Below the pieces are notes generated by a model. It was not told the DNA's origin. It did no database searches and saw only the letters and a program-made list of their open reading frames with translations. A program made the translations under genes and the position numbers. Source: Cannabis sativa (lineage: Eukaryota; Streptophyta; Magnoliopsida; Rosales; Cannabaceae). From it: DNA of 64,000 bases. The DNA lies in NCBI RefSeq assembly GCF_029168945.1, contig NC_083603.1, positions 20,956,001 through 21,020,000 on the forward strand, read 5' to 3'. How positions within the stretch are numbered: the first letter of the stretch is position 1; every line of letters starts with the position of its first letter. This document shows positions 11,013-20,821 of the stretch, one piece after another.

Positions 11013-11739
11013 AGGCTCATGGAGTAAGTATCTACCGTTGATAGAATTCTCTTACAACAACAGTTATCAGAGTACGATAGGGATGGCTCCCTATGAACGG
11101 TTGTACGGTAGGAAATGCAGATCCCCTATCCACTGGGATGAGACAGGGGAGAGGAAATACCTAGGTCCAGAGTCAGTTCAGCAGACCAATGAGGCGATAG
11201 AGAAAATAAAAGCTAGAAGGCTTGCCTCACAGAGCAGACAGAAGAGTTACGCGGATCCGAAACGCAGAGATGTTGAGTTCCAAGTAGGGGAACATGTGTT
11301 TTTACGAGTATCTCCGATGAAGGGGATTAAACGTTTCGGGAAAAGAGGCAAGTTATGCCCTAGATTTACAGGACCTTTCGAGATTCTCGAGAAGATAGGT
11401 CAAGTGGCATATCGGTTAGCATTGCCTCCAGCCTTGTCAGCAATGCACAACGTATTCCATGTCTCGATGTTGAGAAAATACGTTTCAGACCCCTCTCATA
11501 TACTCAGTTATGAGAGTCTTCAGCTTCAGCCAGACATGACCTATAAGGAACAGCCAGTGCAGATCCTGGATAGAAAGGATAAAGTCCTTCGGAATAAGAC
11601 CATAGCATTGGTCAAGGTTCTCTGGAGAAACAGTAAGGTGGAAGAAGCCACCTGGGAGCTAGAGTCAGATATGAGAGCTCAATACCCAGAGTTATTCAGG
11701 TTAGATTTCGGGGACGAAATCCTTTTAAGGGGGCGATAG
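10960..11739 (+). pseudogene. Tekay integrase C-terminus and chromodomain
   Basis: This frame resumes the integrase at the third catalytic Glu region ([15 protein letters not shown]). It continues through FSYNNSYQSTIGMAPYE, the GPY/F-type module (PRFTGPFEILEKIGQVAYRL) and HNVFHVSMLRKYV, and ends in a chromodomain-like tail (KVLWRNSKVEEATWELE, DMRAQYPELF). In the family the tail directs insertion into heterochromatin. The frame is open from here to its stop at 11737-11739, immediately before the 3' LTR. Confidence 0.9.
11722..11739 (+). other. Polypurine-tract region of the Tekay element
   Basis: CTTTTAAGGGGGCGATAG directly precedes the 3' LTR; the AAGGGGG core is the likely plus-strand primer. 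It overlaps the end of the pol frame. Confidence 0.8.
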
Positions 11740-11740
11740 T

Positions 11741-14035
11741 TGTAAAGCCCGCTTAGTTAATTTGGAAATTATCAGTTGGTTATGACTAATTATGAAATTA
11801 TTTATAGCTATTTAAATAATTTATTATTCGGTTATTTATGTTATTCAGTATCTTGCATATTTTGCATTTCCGGTGTCCGGTATTTTGGAACTCGGCGTTT
11901 GGCTCAGTAGAAATCACAACTTAGTATGTTAGCAGTTTGGGGACGGGTTTTAGACATTGGGAATGTCGGGAATGGCCGGGAATTTAGAATTTCCCAAAAA
12001 TACCCCTTTAGTATGATTTTCATGATTTTATGGTGGAGGGGCAAAATGGTCTTTTTGCCCCATTAGTATTTTGTCTTTTGTGACTTTATGAAATGAAAAA
12101 TAAATGTTATTTTATTTAATTGTTGGCTGATATGTAAGTTGATATGTGGCATTTACTCATCTTTTTCTCTCATTTCAACACTTAGAAAAATAAAATAGAA
12201 AATTTTGGAAAAGAACTCTCTCAAGCTCTCTCTCTCTTTTTCGGCCAAGACTTGGCTGCTAGGGCTGGGTTTTTCTCCTCAAATCCTTGTGAATTTCAAC
12301 TCATCTTTGTGTAATCTTAGCCAAGGTTGGATCACTTATAACTTACCTTGTGTTTTCTTGAATTTTAAGTAAAATTGTTGAAATGCATGCATGATTTTGA
12401 TATATGGTTGCTGCTGTGATTTTTGTATTAATTTCTGGATTGTAAGCATGTTAATTTGAGGTGATTCAAGCTGTTAGAAATGCATATAGGCTACCTTGTT
12501 TCAAGTTTGGTTTCTCTAGCTCAAAAATGTAAATTTTGATGAAATTGTTGGAAATCTGTTGCTGTATTGTTGTTAATGTTTTTGTTTGTTTTCAGAGATT
12601 ATATTATGCTAGTTTAAGAGGTTTTAAGCTAGTTTGATTGATGATTAGGTTGTTTTGCTCAAGTTTGAGTTTAGAACTCAAAGCTTGAGCTCCAATGGCA
12701 TTTTTCATGTTTGAGGTTTCTGGGTTGTTTTGATGCCTTGGATATGTTCTAGGGAAGGTATAGAACAGGTCTGGAAAGTTTGAGGTGATTTGGGGTTGAA
12801 TTGTGCAAGATATGATTATTTGATGTTGCTGCCTGCGAGGAACCGGAATTCCAGTTGTGCATCCGGAATTCCGGATGGGTGTCCTGAATTTCCCAGAACC
12901 GGAATTCCGGTTGGGCAACCGGTCTACCGGTTGGGGAATTTTCAGAAACCCTAGTTTTCCTCGTTTTTATGTTTTAGGGGGTATTGCCATGCTTTTTATC
13001 GATAGGGAAACTTTTAGTTCCTAGTTTTAGTCCCCGGGAAGTGATTTAGCGTGTCACTTATAGCGTTGTGATTTTTATGGTTTAGGAGCTAGTAATCCGC
13101 TCGGCTCGGCTTCGCCTCGGGTTGACCGGCACACCTGAAATCGGAATCCAGGTAAGATTAGTATAACAGTATGCATATGTAGATTACATGTTTAGCGTGC
13201 ATGTAGGAAGCCTATTAGATTACATTAGTTATGTATGTTGGCTTCGAACCATCCAACCTTGTCACGTCGGTACAGGCTGGAGTATGACCAGCAGCCGGAG
13301 TATGACCGGTTCGACCGATCAGGCTGACACTTGGTTGGTGGTTTCGTACTATTGACGTATCCCGTCGGTACAGGCTGGAGTATGACCAAGAATGAGTATG
13401 ACCGGCTCGACCGATCGGGAGGATATAGTAACACGTCGGTACAGGCTGGAGTATGACCAGCAGCCGGAGTATGACCGGTTCGACCGATCAGGTTGTTACG
13501 TGTCAATAGTACCGTCCCTATGAACGTTCAAAACTCAGTACCATGTTGGACATGGCAGTAGTGGCTCAGTACCATGTTGGACATGGCAGTAGCGGGACTC
13601 AGTATCGTGTTGGACACGGCAGTTAGTATTATGTATGATATTATTATGCTTTTCTTACTGAGTCTGTCGACTCACAGTTTATGTTCATGTGTAGGTAAAG
13701 GCAAGGCTATAGCTGATGGACCGTGAGCGAGCTTATGAGATTGTACATGTCGGGGCGGTTAGGCCTGGAGCGTACGATCCTCGGGACAGCAAGGCTGAAT
13801 TTTTGTAACTGGTCGTTAGACGACTTTTATTTTGATGTAATAGTTAAACAGTTAAAACTTTTGTAAATGATTTTATAAATCGGGATCCCGAGTCTTTTGT
13901 AAAATGGTTTATAAGTTTAATTAAAAAGCAAAATTTTAATTAATCACGTTTTTCCATAAACCTCGTTGATTAGCAACGAGCTGCACAGTACGTTTAAAAA
14001 TCACGTAATACGCCTAAGGTAGTTAGGGTGTTACA
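11741..14035 (+). repeat. 3' LTR of the Tekay-like element
   Basis: 2295 bp, beginning TGTAAAGCCCGC and ending GGGTGTTACA, nearly identical to 4691-6980. The GAAAG target duplication follows at 14036-14040. The few differences from the 5' LTR cluster in the palindromic CCGGAATTCCGG zone, around 13090-13140 and in the tandem units at 13265-13500. Confidence 0.95.
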
Positions 14036-14040
14036 GAAAG

Positions 14041-15010
14041 TATCCAAGAATGTTATGAAACAACAAACATGCCTATTTTGGGATATCATAAACCATACCC
14101 GTCTCATTATGATTATGTTCCATATCCCCCAAATTACATAAACTTACAATTTGAAAAGTTTGATGGGATAAATGGTCCCCCAAAGAACATCTGGCGTACT
14201 TTGTCTCGGCATGTGGTGAATCTGCTCAGTCAGATCCATTACTCATAAGACAATTCGTACAATCGCTTAAAGGGGTGACATTCACTTGGTATACACAATT
14301 ACCACCAGAATCGATAATCACATGGGATGACATGCAAAGAGCCTTCATTGCTCAGTTTGTAAGCTCAATAAGAAAAGTCACTCTTAGTGACTTAGCTGAA
14401 ACTAAGCAAAGACCAGATGAATCTGTCAATGAATTTATTGCTAGATGGAGAAATGTTTGACTTCAATGTCCAGAAAAATTTGTCTGAGCTATCTGCAGTT
14501 CAATTGTGTAGACAAAATCTCATTCCCGAGATAGCAGTTTACTTATGCTCCACAGAACCTGAAACTTTCAATGAGCTCGTTTCCAAAGCAAGTAATGTTG
14601 AGGTGCAAATAGCTCGTCAAAACGACATGTCATATGAATCAATGGCTACCTTTGTAAATTATGACAAAGGTGAAGAAAAAGCCAAAATACTACCAAAAGA
14701 GTCCATTATAAAAGAGACTATGGAGTATTCGTTCATTGATGAAGATGATGTCGAACAAATATTAGATGGATTATTGGCTGCAAAAGCTATAAATCTCCCA
14801 AAGCTTAAAAAAACAAAAGAAGGCACTAATATTGACAAAACCAATTATTGTCAATACCATCGAAGCGATACTCATTCAACAACAAAATGTTGTGCCCTCA
14901 AAAATATCATTGAAAAGATGGTCCAACACGAAGAGATCCAAATAAAGTCTCAATTTCAAAAAGCACATTGCGACATTGTGTCTTTAACTAAAGACGAGTC
15001 TTCCATTTAA
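14041..15010 (+). pseudogene. gag of the gag-only Gypsy-type element (main domain and knuckle)
   Basis: This resumes the gag broken at 4690. In order it has a Pro/Tyr-rich segment (YKPYPSHYDYVPYPP-like), NLQFEKFDGINGPP, the retrotransposon gag domain (VTFTWYTQLPPESIITWDDM, RPDESVNEFIARWRN), then LSELSAVQLCRQNLIPEIA. It ends in an atypical C-x2-H-x4-H-x4-C knuckle (YCQYHRSDTHSTTKC). Two frames are needed (14275-14460 and 14417-15010), and stops lie upstream. No protease, RT or integrase of this element was found, so it would rely on another element's enzymes. The knuckle form is known from gag-only (TR-GAG) plant elements. Confidence 0.75.
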
Positions 15011-15019
15011 ATGAGGAGA

Positions 15020-15640
15020 AAGGTTGTCACTCGTTGCAACCTAAAAAAAAATTTGAGCATAGCAAAAAAATACTAATGCTCAAGAAAAAATTGGGCAAAG
15101 AAAAAAGGAAAGCCCAACAAAAAAGCGAATGCTCAAAAAAAATAGAGCTAAAAAAAAACAGACGCTCGAAAAAAAGTAAGCAAAGCAAAAAGCTAAAGCT
15201 TAGGAAAATTGAGCACAAAGAAAAAGCAAACGGTCGAAAAAAATAAGCAAAGCAAAAAGCTAAAGCTTAGAAAAATTGAGCACAAAGAAAAAGCAAACGC
15301 TCGAAGAAAAAAAATAAGCAAAGCAAAAAGCAAAAGCTTAGGAAAATTGAGCACAACAAAAAAGGCTAACGCTCGAGAAAAAAATAGAGCATTGTAGAAA
15401 GCGAAAGTTTAGAAAAATTGAGCAACGCGCAAAAAAACTAATGCTCAAGAAAAAAAATTGGGCAAAGCAAAAAGAAAAGCCCAACAAAGAAAGCGAAAGC
15501 TCAAAGAAAAAGAGAGCAGCAAAAAACTCAAAGTTCAAAGTAGAAAGCGAGAACTAGAGGCAAAAAGCCATGACGCAAAGCAAGAAGCTAAAATGCATTT
15601 GGAAGCATAAAGCTTGAGCATGGAATAAAGAAGCACAAAA
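15020..15640 (+). repeat. Lys-rich tandem-repeat tract after gag
   Basis: A purine-rich tract with an approximately 75-bp repeating pattern. Read in frame it gives repeats such as KQSKKLKLRKIEHKEKANGR (about 15180-15246) and a second copy with KANARRKK in a shifted frame (15209-15397). The pattern recurs in degraded form to about 15640. It may be an extended basic tail of gag or a simple expansion. Frame shifts between copies argue against a currently intact protein. Confidence 0.6.
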
Positions 15641-15663
15641 AAAAAAAAAAAACTCAAAGTGTT

Positions 15664-15735
15664 ATTACGAACTACGAAAGGCTTGATCCCACCAAAGGTA
15701 CATAGGCAATCTAAATAATAATAGATGCAGCCACC
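15664..15735 (+). repeat. Internal copy of the GAACTACG...TACGTAGGCA module
   Basis: Contains GAACTACGAAAGGCTTGATC and, after a short variable gap, GGTACATAGGCAAT. This is the same module that occurs three times in each LTR-like copy. Being outside the LTR, it shows that the module is not simply LTR sequence. Confidence 0.7.
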
Positions 15736-15912
15736 GAAATAAAATCACAAGTTACTCTCTACAAGTTTAAAGACAAATATGCAAATATGGAAATTATTTG
15801 TCCTTTCAAATTTAGAGTGGCGGAATAAGAAATCTACAAAGAGGGGTAGAAAGTTTATGTGCCAAACTCTCAAAGTTACTCGAGCATCGCACGTGTCCAT
15901 ATAATTACCACG

Positions 15913-15932
15913 CGCATGCTCGGGGGGCATCT
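15913..15932 (+). other. Polypurine-tract-like site of the gag-only element
   Basis: The sequence GCTCGGGGGGCATC is followed directly by TGTTGAATAG (15933), the layout of a polypurine tract followed by a 3' LTR start. Sequence matching the 1988-3252 LTR, however, only begins at 20822. Either a large insertion split the 3' LTR or two element families are superimposed. Confidence 0.5.
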
Positions 15933-16350
15933 GTTGAATAGTTTTTTTTAAAAATCTATTTTATTCCTTTATTAATAAAACTAGTAAAGAGAATAAAAAA
16001 AAAGAATTGGTCAGGAAAAAAAAAAGAAAAAATATATATTATTATTATTAAATAATAATATAGATCCACTTTTCTCTTTAACTTCCCACTTCCCACTCTT
16101 ATCACTTTTCACATAACGTAAAAAGTTTATAAGAGAAGAAAATCAGCCAAAAAAGGAGGAGGAGAGTATCGCATTTGGCAAAGAAAAAAATAAAGAAAGA
16201 AAACAGAGAGAAAGAGATAAAAAAGTCACTGCCATTGTTGTTCTTCCAAGTATTCAAGGTCTTCAAGGGTAAGAATTCATGGAATGCATGCATTCCTCTT
16301 TCTCTCTCCCTCTCTCTCTTTTACTTTGTATTTGTTCTTTTCTCTACTCA
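15933..16350 (+). repeat. Probable start of the 3' LTR of the gag-only element
   Basis: Begins TGTTGAATAG after a G-tract. A promoter-like TTATAAGAGAAG lies near 16127, a CT-rich leader follows, and AAGGGTAAGAATTC near 16263 looks like a 5' splice site. No counterpart of this part was found near the left end of the element (577-1987), so its LTR identity rests on the position after the G-tract. Confidence 0.4.
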
Positions 16351-16351
16351 T

Positions 16352-16700
16352 TTATGGAATGCCCTCATTCTGTAAATGAAAAAGCATGCCCTCATCCATG
16401 GAATGCCCTCATTCCGCTAATTAAAAAAGATGCCCTCATCCATGGAATGTCCTCATTCCGCCAATTGAAAAGGATGCCCTCATCCATGGAATGCCCTTAT
16501 TCCGCCAATTAAAAAAGATGCTCTTATCCATGGAATGCCCTCATTCCGCTAATTAAGAAAGGATTTCCTCATCCATGGAATGCCCTCATTCCGCCAATTA
16601 AAAAAAATGTCTTCATCCATGAAATGCTCTCATTCCGCTAATTAAAAAGGATAGCCTTATCCATGGAATGCCCTCATTCCATAAATTAAAAGAATACTCT
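16352..16700 (+). repeat. Tandem array of about 44-bp units with GGAATGCCCTCATTCC cores
   Basis: About eight units of ATGGAATGCCCTCATTCCGC followed by an A-rich spacer and GCCCTCATCC. GGAATG and CATTCC are inverted repeats, so each unit can fold. This resembles in design, but not in sequence, the TGAGGT/ACCTCA array of 2436-2695. Confidence 0.85.
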
Positions 16701-17499
16701 CACTCCCTCAAATTTTCTTTTCTGCTATGATATTAATTTTGATAAAAAAGAATACAACCAAAAAAAAAAATTGGTTAATATTCTAGATGTAAACGTTAAT
16801 CTGGAATTTATATGTGTATATATACTCACATAATATATACATGCTACTTTATTCTTGAATTTCAGTAAAAAAGGAAATAAAAATACCAAACATATATCAT
16901 TATACTGGATTGAAAAAGAAAGCAGGGATATGTATTCTTTATTTGGATCACAAATCGAAAATTTTGGCCAACATAAAAGTATATGTATATATAATATATG
17001 AAGCGCAATTATGCGCCTTTAATATATACTTATAGGGAAAATCTACTGTAAAACATGTTGTTTTGTCCTCATAGCATAAGTAAAGAAAATAAGCCAATAG
17101 AAATTAAAAGAAAATAGAATGTGCAAATATTTTGTTAGAGTAGGCATAGAGGATTATTTTTTTTATTATTATTATTTTTAACTAATTATTATTAATAGAC
17201 TTATTATATTTTTTTTCTTTAGAAATATACATATCCTTTTATATATATTATATATTCTTATGTATATTATATTATAAAAAATCATTTTTTTTTTCTTCTA
17301 TGTGTATTAAACATTGCCGTATAACGCCATATAATAGAATATATTTAGATGCTAATGAAAAACTTGGACCACTATAAGTTAGCAGCTAGACGTGCTTAAG
17401 GTTCTCTATTAAAAAAAATATCCAACACAGAATTGCTATTTTTTTTTTTATGTATAATTGATTTCTCTTAATAGAAAAAAAAAAAGAACAAAAAAAAAC

Positions 17500-17815
17500 A
17501 GACTCCGACGACTTTTTCGACACCGACAGCTACTCTGACAATTTTTCTGGCGCCGACAACAAACTCCGAAAAAGTTATTAGAATTGGCATTGTCGCCGAA
17601 AAAATACTAAGAAACTGGTTCCTTCATCAAGAAACCACCCGGCGTTCCGAACAACAATGATTCGGAAGGTTTCTTCATCAAGAAACCGGTTTCTTGGTGA
17701 TTTTGTTAGTGATTTTTTTTTTGCAACAATGCCAATTCTAACGACTTTTTCAGTGTCGGCAGCAGCTCTGACGACTTTTCCGACACTGGTAGCTACTCCG
17801 ACGATGAAAAAAAAA
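17500..17815. repeat. Fold-back cluster of inverted and direct repeats
   Basis: AAAGTTATTAGAATTGGCAT (about 17570) is the inverted partner of ATGCCAATTCTAACGACTTT (about 17742). Outside these arms, CTCCGACGACTTTTTCGACA (about 17503) and CTCTGACGACTTTTCCGACA (about 17770) are direct repeats. The centre holds AAGAAACC/GGTTTCTT pairs. This could be a degenerate MITE or a fold-back element; no target duplication was evident. Confidence 0.55.
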
Positions 17816-17958
17816 TGCTAATCTAGAAACTCATAAAATCTATTAATCAATAAAATGAAAGAAAAATAGAAGTTCTCACTCCAAATGTTTTTATTGTAAA
17901 TTCTTGAGTGATCCAAATCACTTTGTAATAATAATAATAATATAATACTCAATATTGA

Positions 17959-17990
<32 letters not shown>

Positions 17991-18348
17991 CTAAAACTCA
18001 TTGATGAATAAAAGAAAAAGGAAATTTCTAACAAAAAAAGGAAATAAAAAAAAAAGAAAAAGAAAAAGGAGAACACTAGTTTAATATATCAAGTGAGAAA
18101 AAAAATAAAGCAACACTAATATTGGTGCGAAAACTGTGAAGATTTACATAAGAGTTCTTAAAAAAATAATAATTCAAAGTAAAAATTAATAAATTTTTTA
18201 ATTATTATTATTATTTTATTTTAAAAATAAACATATAATTAAATATTAATATAATATGTATAAAGTTTTAATTGTATACAAGCAGTCCTATAGTAAGAGT
18301 ATACACCTTATATCATAATAACCACAGGATTTAAAATCAATGGTCAAG

Positions 18349-18376
18349 AAAAGTTCCCTACTGGTAGGGAACTTTT
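18349..18376. repeat. Perfect 12-bp inverted repeat (hairpin)
   Basis: AAAAGTTCCCTA, loop CTGG, then TAGGGAACTTTT. The arms match exactly. There is no run of T or coding context to suggest a specific role; it may be the terminal part of a small DNA transposon. Confidence 0.8.
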
Positions 18377-18654
18377 GCTAGGTACTACTATAATCTTGCC
18401 CTATATTTATATATATAACTTCTAAATTGGGGTTTATGCTTAAAAATAGGAGAACCGATCCTAGTACAAAAATCATGTATTACATATATATATGATGTAA
18501 AAAAAACGTGAGAATATAAATAATCATATATAATATATGTGTGACTCATGTATATATACCACAAATCCATGTTCAAAAGTAACTAATATTGGATTTGTTG
18601 GAAATGAAAGTCAATTCCTTATAAATTTCTCACTGTATAATACATCAACTAACA

Positions 18655-18752
18655 TATATAAAGCACGTATACTAAATTTTATGCTAGGTTTTTTCTATGT
18701 TATTTGAAAGTGATACAATTAAAAATTAAAGAAAAAATATTATTAGTTATTA
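18655..18752 (-). repeat. Inverted partial copy of the Helitron-like 3' end at 24640-24763
   Basis: Read on the minus strand this region matches 24640-24750 over about 95 bp (shared blocks include GTATACTAAATTTTATGCTA and AAGTGATACAATTAAAAAT). It lacks the terminal hairpin and the CTAG end. It may be a truncated second Helitron end in reverse orientation. Confidence 0.6.
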
Positions 18753-20220
18753 GGTGAGATTATTATTATGTGTATCTAAATATTATAGTTTATAATGTTG
18801 TCAATTAAAAATGAATACCGAATGCAATATATTAGTGTTTAAGAAAGCTTAATAATTTAAATATGTTCTTAAGTTAATCCAAAAATAAACTAAAAATGAT
18901 GTTCCAATACTTAAAGAAGCATTACTTAAATGGGTGAAAGATAAAAAGAAAATTAAAAATCAATCTCTAAATTATTGAAAACTGAAGATAGCATTAGTTT
19001 AAAAATTGTAGATAAGAAAACTAATGATAGTCGTTGGTGGATTTCAATCTTCATTTTCTTCGATAGAGACAATAATGTAATTTTTATATTTTGCACTTTT
19101 CATTGTCATCAAGTTCAACATATGCTATAACACTGTAAAATGCATAATAAGATTGTTAGTATGTTTTTTAATTTTAACTTAATTTCAATAACATCATAAG
19201 TTTTTTGTAATATACCGTGGTGTAGGAAATTCTTCTTAGCCGCATGTTGGCTTGTCACATATGATTTTTTCATCGCGATTGTATAAATTTATTTTTTTAT
19301 GACATGCGTCACATGACATGTAATAAAAATTCTAGAGAGTATCAGTTATTGTTATTGCCGCCTCAATCCAAAAATATTTTTTCTACATCCAAATCAAATA
19401 GTGTTAATAATAGTAAGATATTGAAACAAAAGTTTTATAAAGTAAATATTGTAGTAGTTTTTACCTCATTCAGTTGCAGATTTTTTATCAACTCTGAAAT
19501 TTGGATGTTAGTCACTATTTCGTATAATCCAACAAAAGATTTTGGAGAAGATTCATATGTAAAGCAGTTTGTTATTGCGTTTTTAATTTCTGTTTCATTA
19601 CTCTCCGCCCTTAAAATAGAGTAAGTATGTTAATTATTATAAATATAGTATACAAAAATTTAATTTTTTTGTAAAATGTGTAGCTATAATAGTATGTGTA
19701 TTTGATTTTATAATAAGAAAAGGAGTACATAGATATTTAATTTTTAAATTTTTTATGCATCCACACGTAGCATCTAAGGTTGGCCACCGAATATGTGAAT
19801 GTGACAATTATTAAAATCCCAAAATGGCGAACTAAATAATAAATAAAAATAAATAAAACAAAACCTAAATAACAATTGATCTATGGCTTTAATATTTGAT
19901 ATGAAGTTGGGAATGATTGGAAGCGCTCTGCTTCCCACGTGGACAAACGACCTTCAAATTCTGATATCGAACCTCAACCTTGGGAAACTCTAAATCTACT
20001 CTGCAAAGCCACCATTTTCAGAACAAAATTATAAATAAGAGAGGAGTTACTACTCAATTGATGATAAAAACACTCATACGCTACCATTAGACTTGAGCTA
20101 AGCATACTAACAAGTCAAATCTGAATAAGTGGCTAAACCTCGTATAATCAAATTTTTCTTTTTAGAAATAATTTTCTCAAAGAAATTTAACGAGTCACTT
20201 AAAAAATGTTCAGCTCAAAC

Positions 20221-20500
20221 TTATGCATCAAATCTTCTTCTCATTCGATCAAAAAAACGGCCAGGATCATCTTCAACGGCATTGACCAACCGTTCCAAAA
20301 GAAGCTTCTGCTCCGGAGACTCAAGCTCGCTGACATCGACCTCCTTGGTATCTCCAACGACATCCTTAAAAATTCCACGCCGGACACGCTTGTATGTCGG
20401 AAGCCTCTCCAGCACCGCCCATCGGAGCGCCTCCTCATCTTCCCCATTCTCTCTGAACAATGACGATCACGCGAAAAACGTTCTCCGCCGAGTTCCACAT
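20221..20500 (-). pseudogene. ABCG32/PDR-type ABC transporter first-exon fragment
   Basis: The minus strand begins MWNSAENVF and, after a frame change and stop, continues EDEEALRWAVLERLPTYKRV, RGIFKDVVGDTKEVDVSELE and DDPGRFFDRMRRRFDA, then a TAA. This is the N-terminal motif of plant full-size PDR (ABCG) transporters, closest from memory to ABCG32, a cuticle-precursor exporter. Only the first exon is present. There is no nucleotide-binding domain or membrane segment, and no clear donor site follows the last codon. A frameshift near residue 10 breaks the start. It is a captured or decayed gene fragment. Confidence 0.8.
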
Positions 20501-20821
20501 CCCACATCCAAAATCACACAAAATAGAAAAAAAAAATGTGGAATTGAAACTCGACCAAATAAGAAGAAAATAAACGACATTACTCTCGAATAATCAAAAC
20601 TTACCTATATATTACTTGGAAGGAGGGTTGTGACTCTCGAATAATTAGCATCAAATATCAGTTCAAATATTAATGGGATTTGTTTTATTTTTATTTTATT
20701 ATTTTATTATATATAAATAATATTTTATTATTTTATTAAATATAAATAAAAAGTCACTCATGAATTTCTCATAAACCAAGAATTCAGTTATATAGGCACA
20801 CTTTATATAGAATAGATATGC

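Larger units (their letters stand above)
4691..14035 (+). mobile_element. Complete but defective Ty3/Gypsy chromovirus, Tekay/Del-like
   Basis: The element is 9.3 kb, with two nearly identical LTRs of about 2.3 kb, an initiator-Met-type primer site, a gag-pol region in the order gag, protease, RT, RNase H, integrase, chromodomain, a polypurine tract and a matching 5-bp target duplication. This domain order, the C-terminal chromodomain and the long LTRs fit the Tekay (Del) clade of plant chromoviruses. The coding region is disabled by many in-frame stops, frameshifts and a deletion between gag and protease. It sits inside the gag gene of an older gag-only element. Confidence 0.93.
16701..20100. 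other. AT-rich non-coding DNA with small fold-back sequences
   Basis: No gene is supported here. The stretch contains A/T homopolymers (a run of A near 17961-17987), TA-rich microsatellites, an inverted/direct repeat cluster (17500-17815), a perfect 12-bp-arm hairpin (18349-18376), and a reverse-oriented partial copy of a Helitron-like end (18655-18752). Open frames such as 19304-19624 show no recognisable domain. Confidence 0.5.

Noticed and set aside
20129..20593. Plus-strand 154-codon frame rich in Ser/Thr/Arg
   Set aside because: It is opposite the ABCG32-like exon, which explains the base composition.
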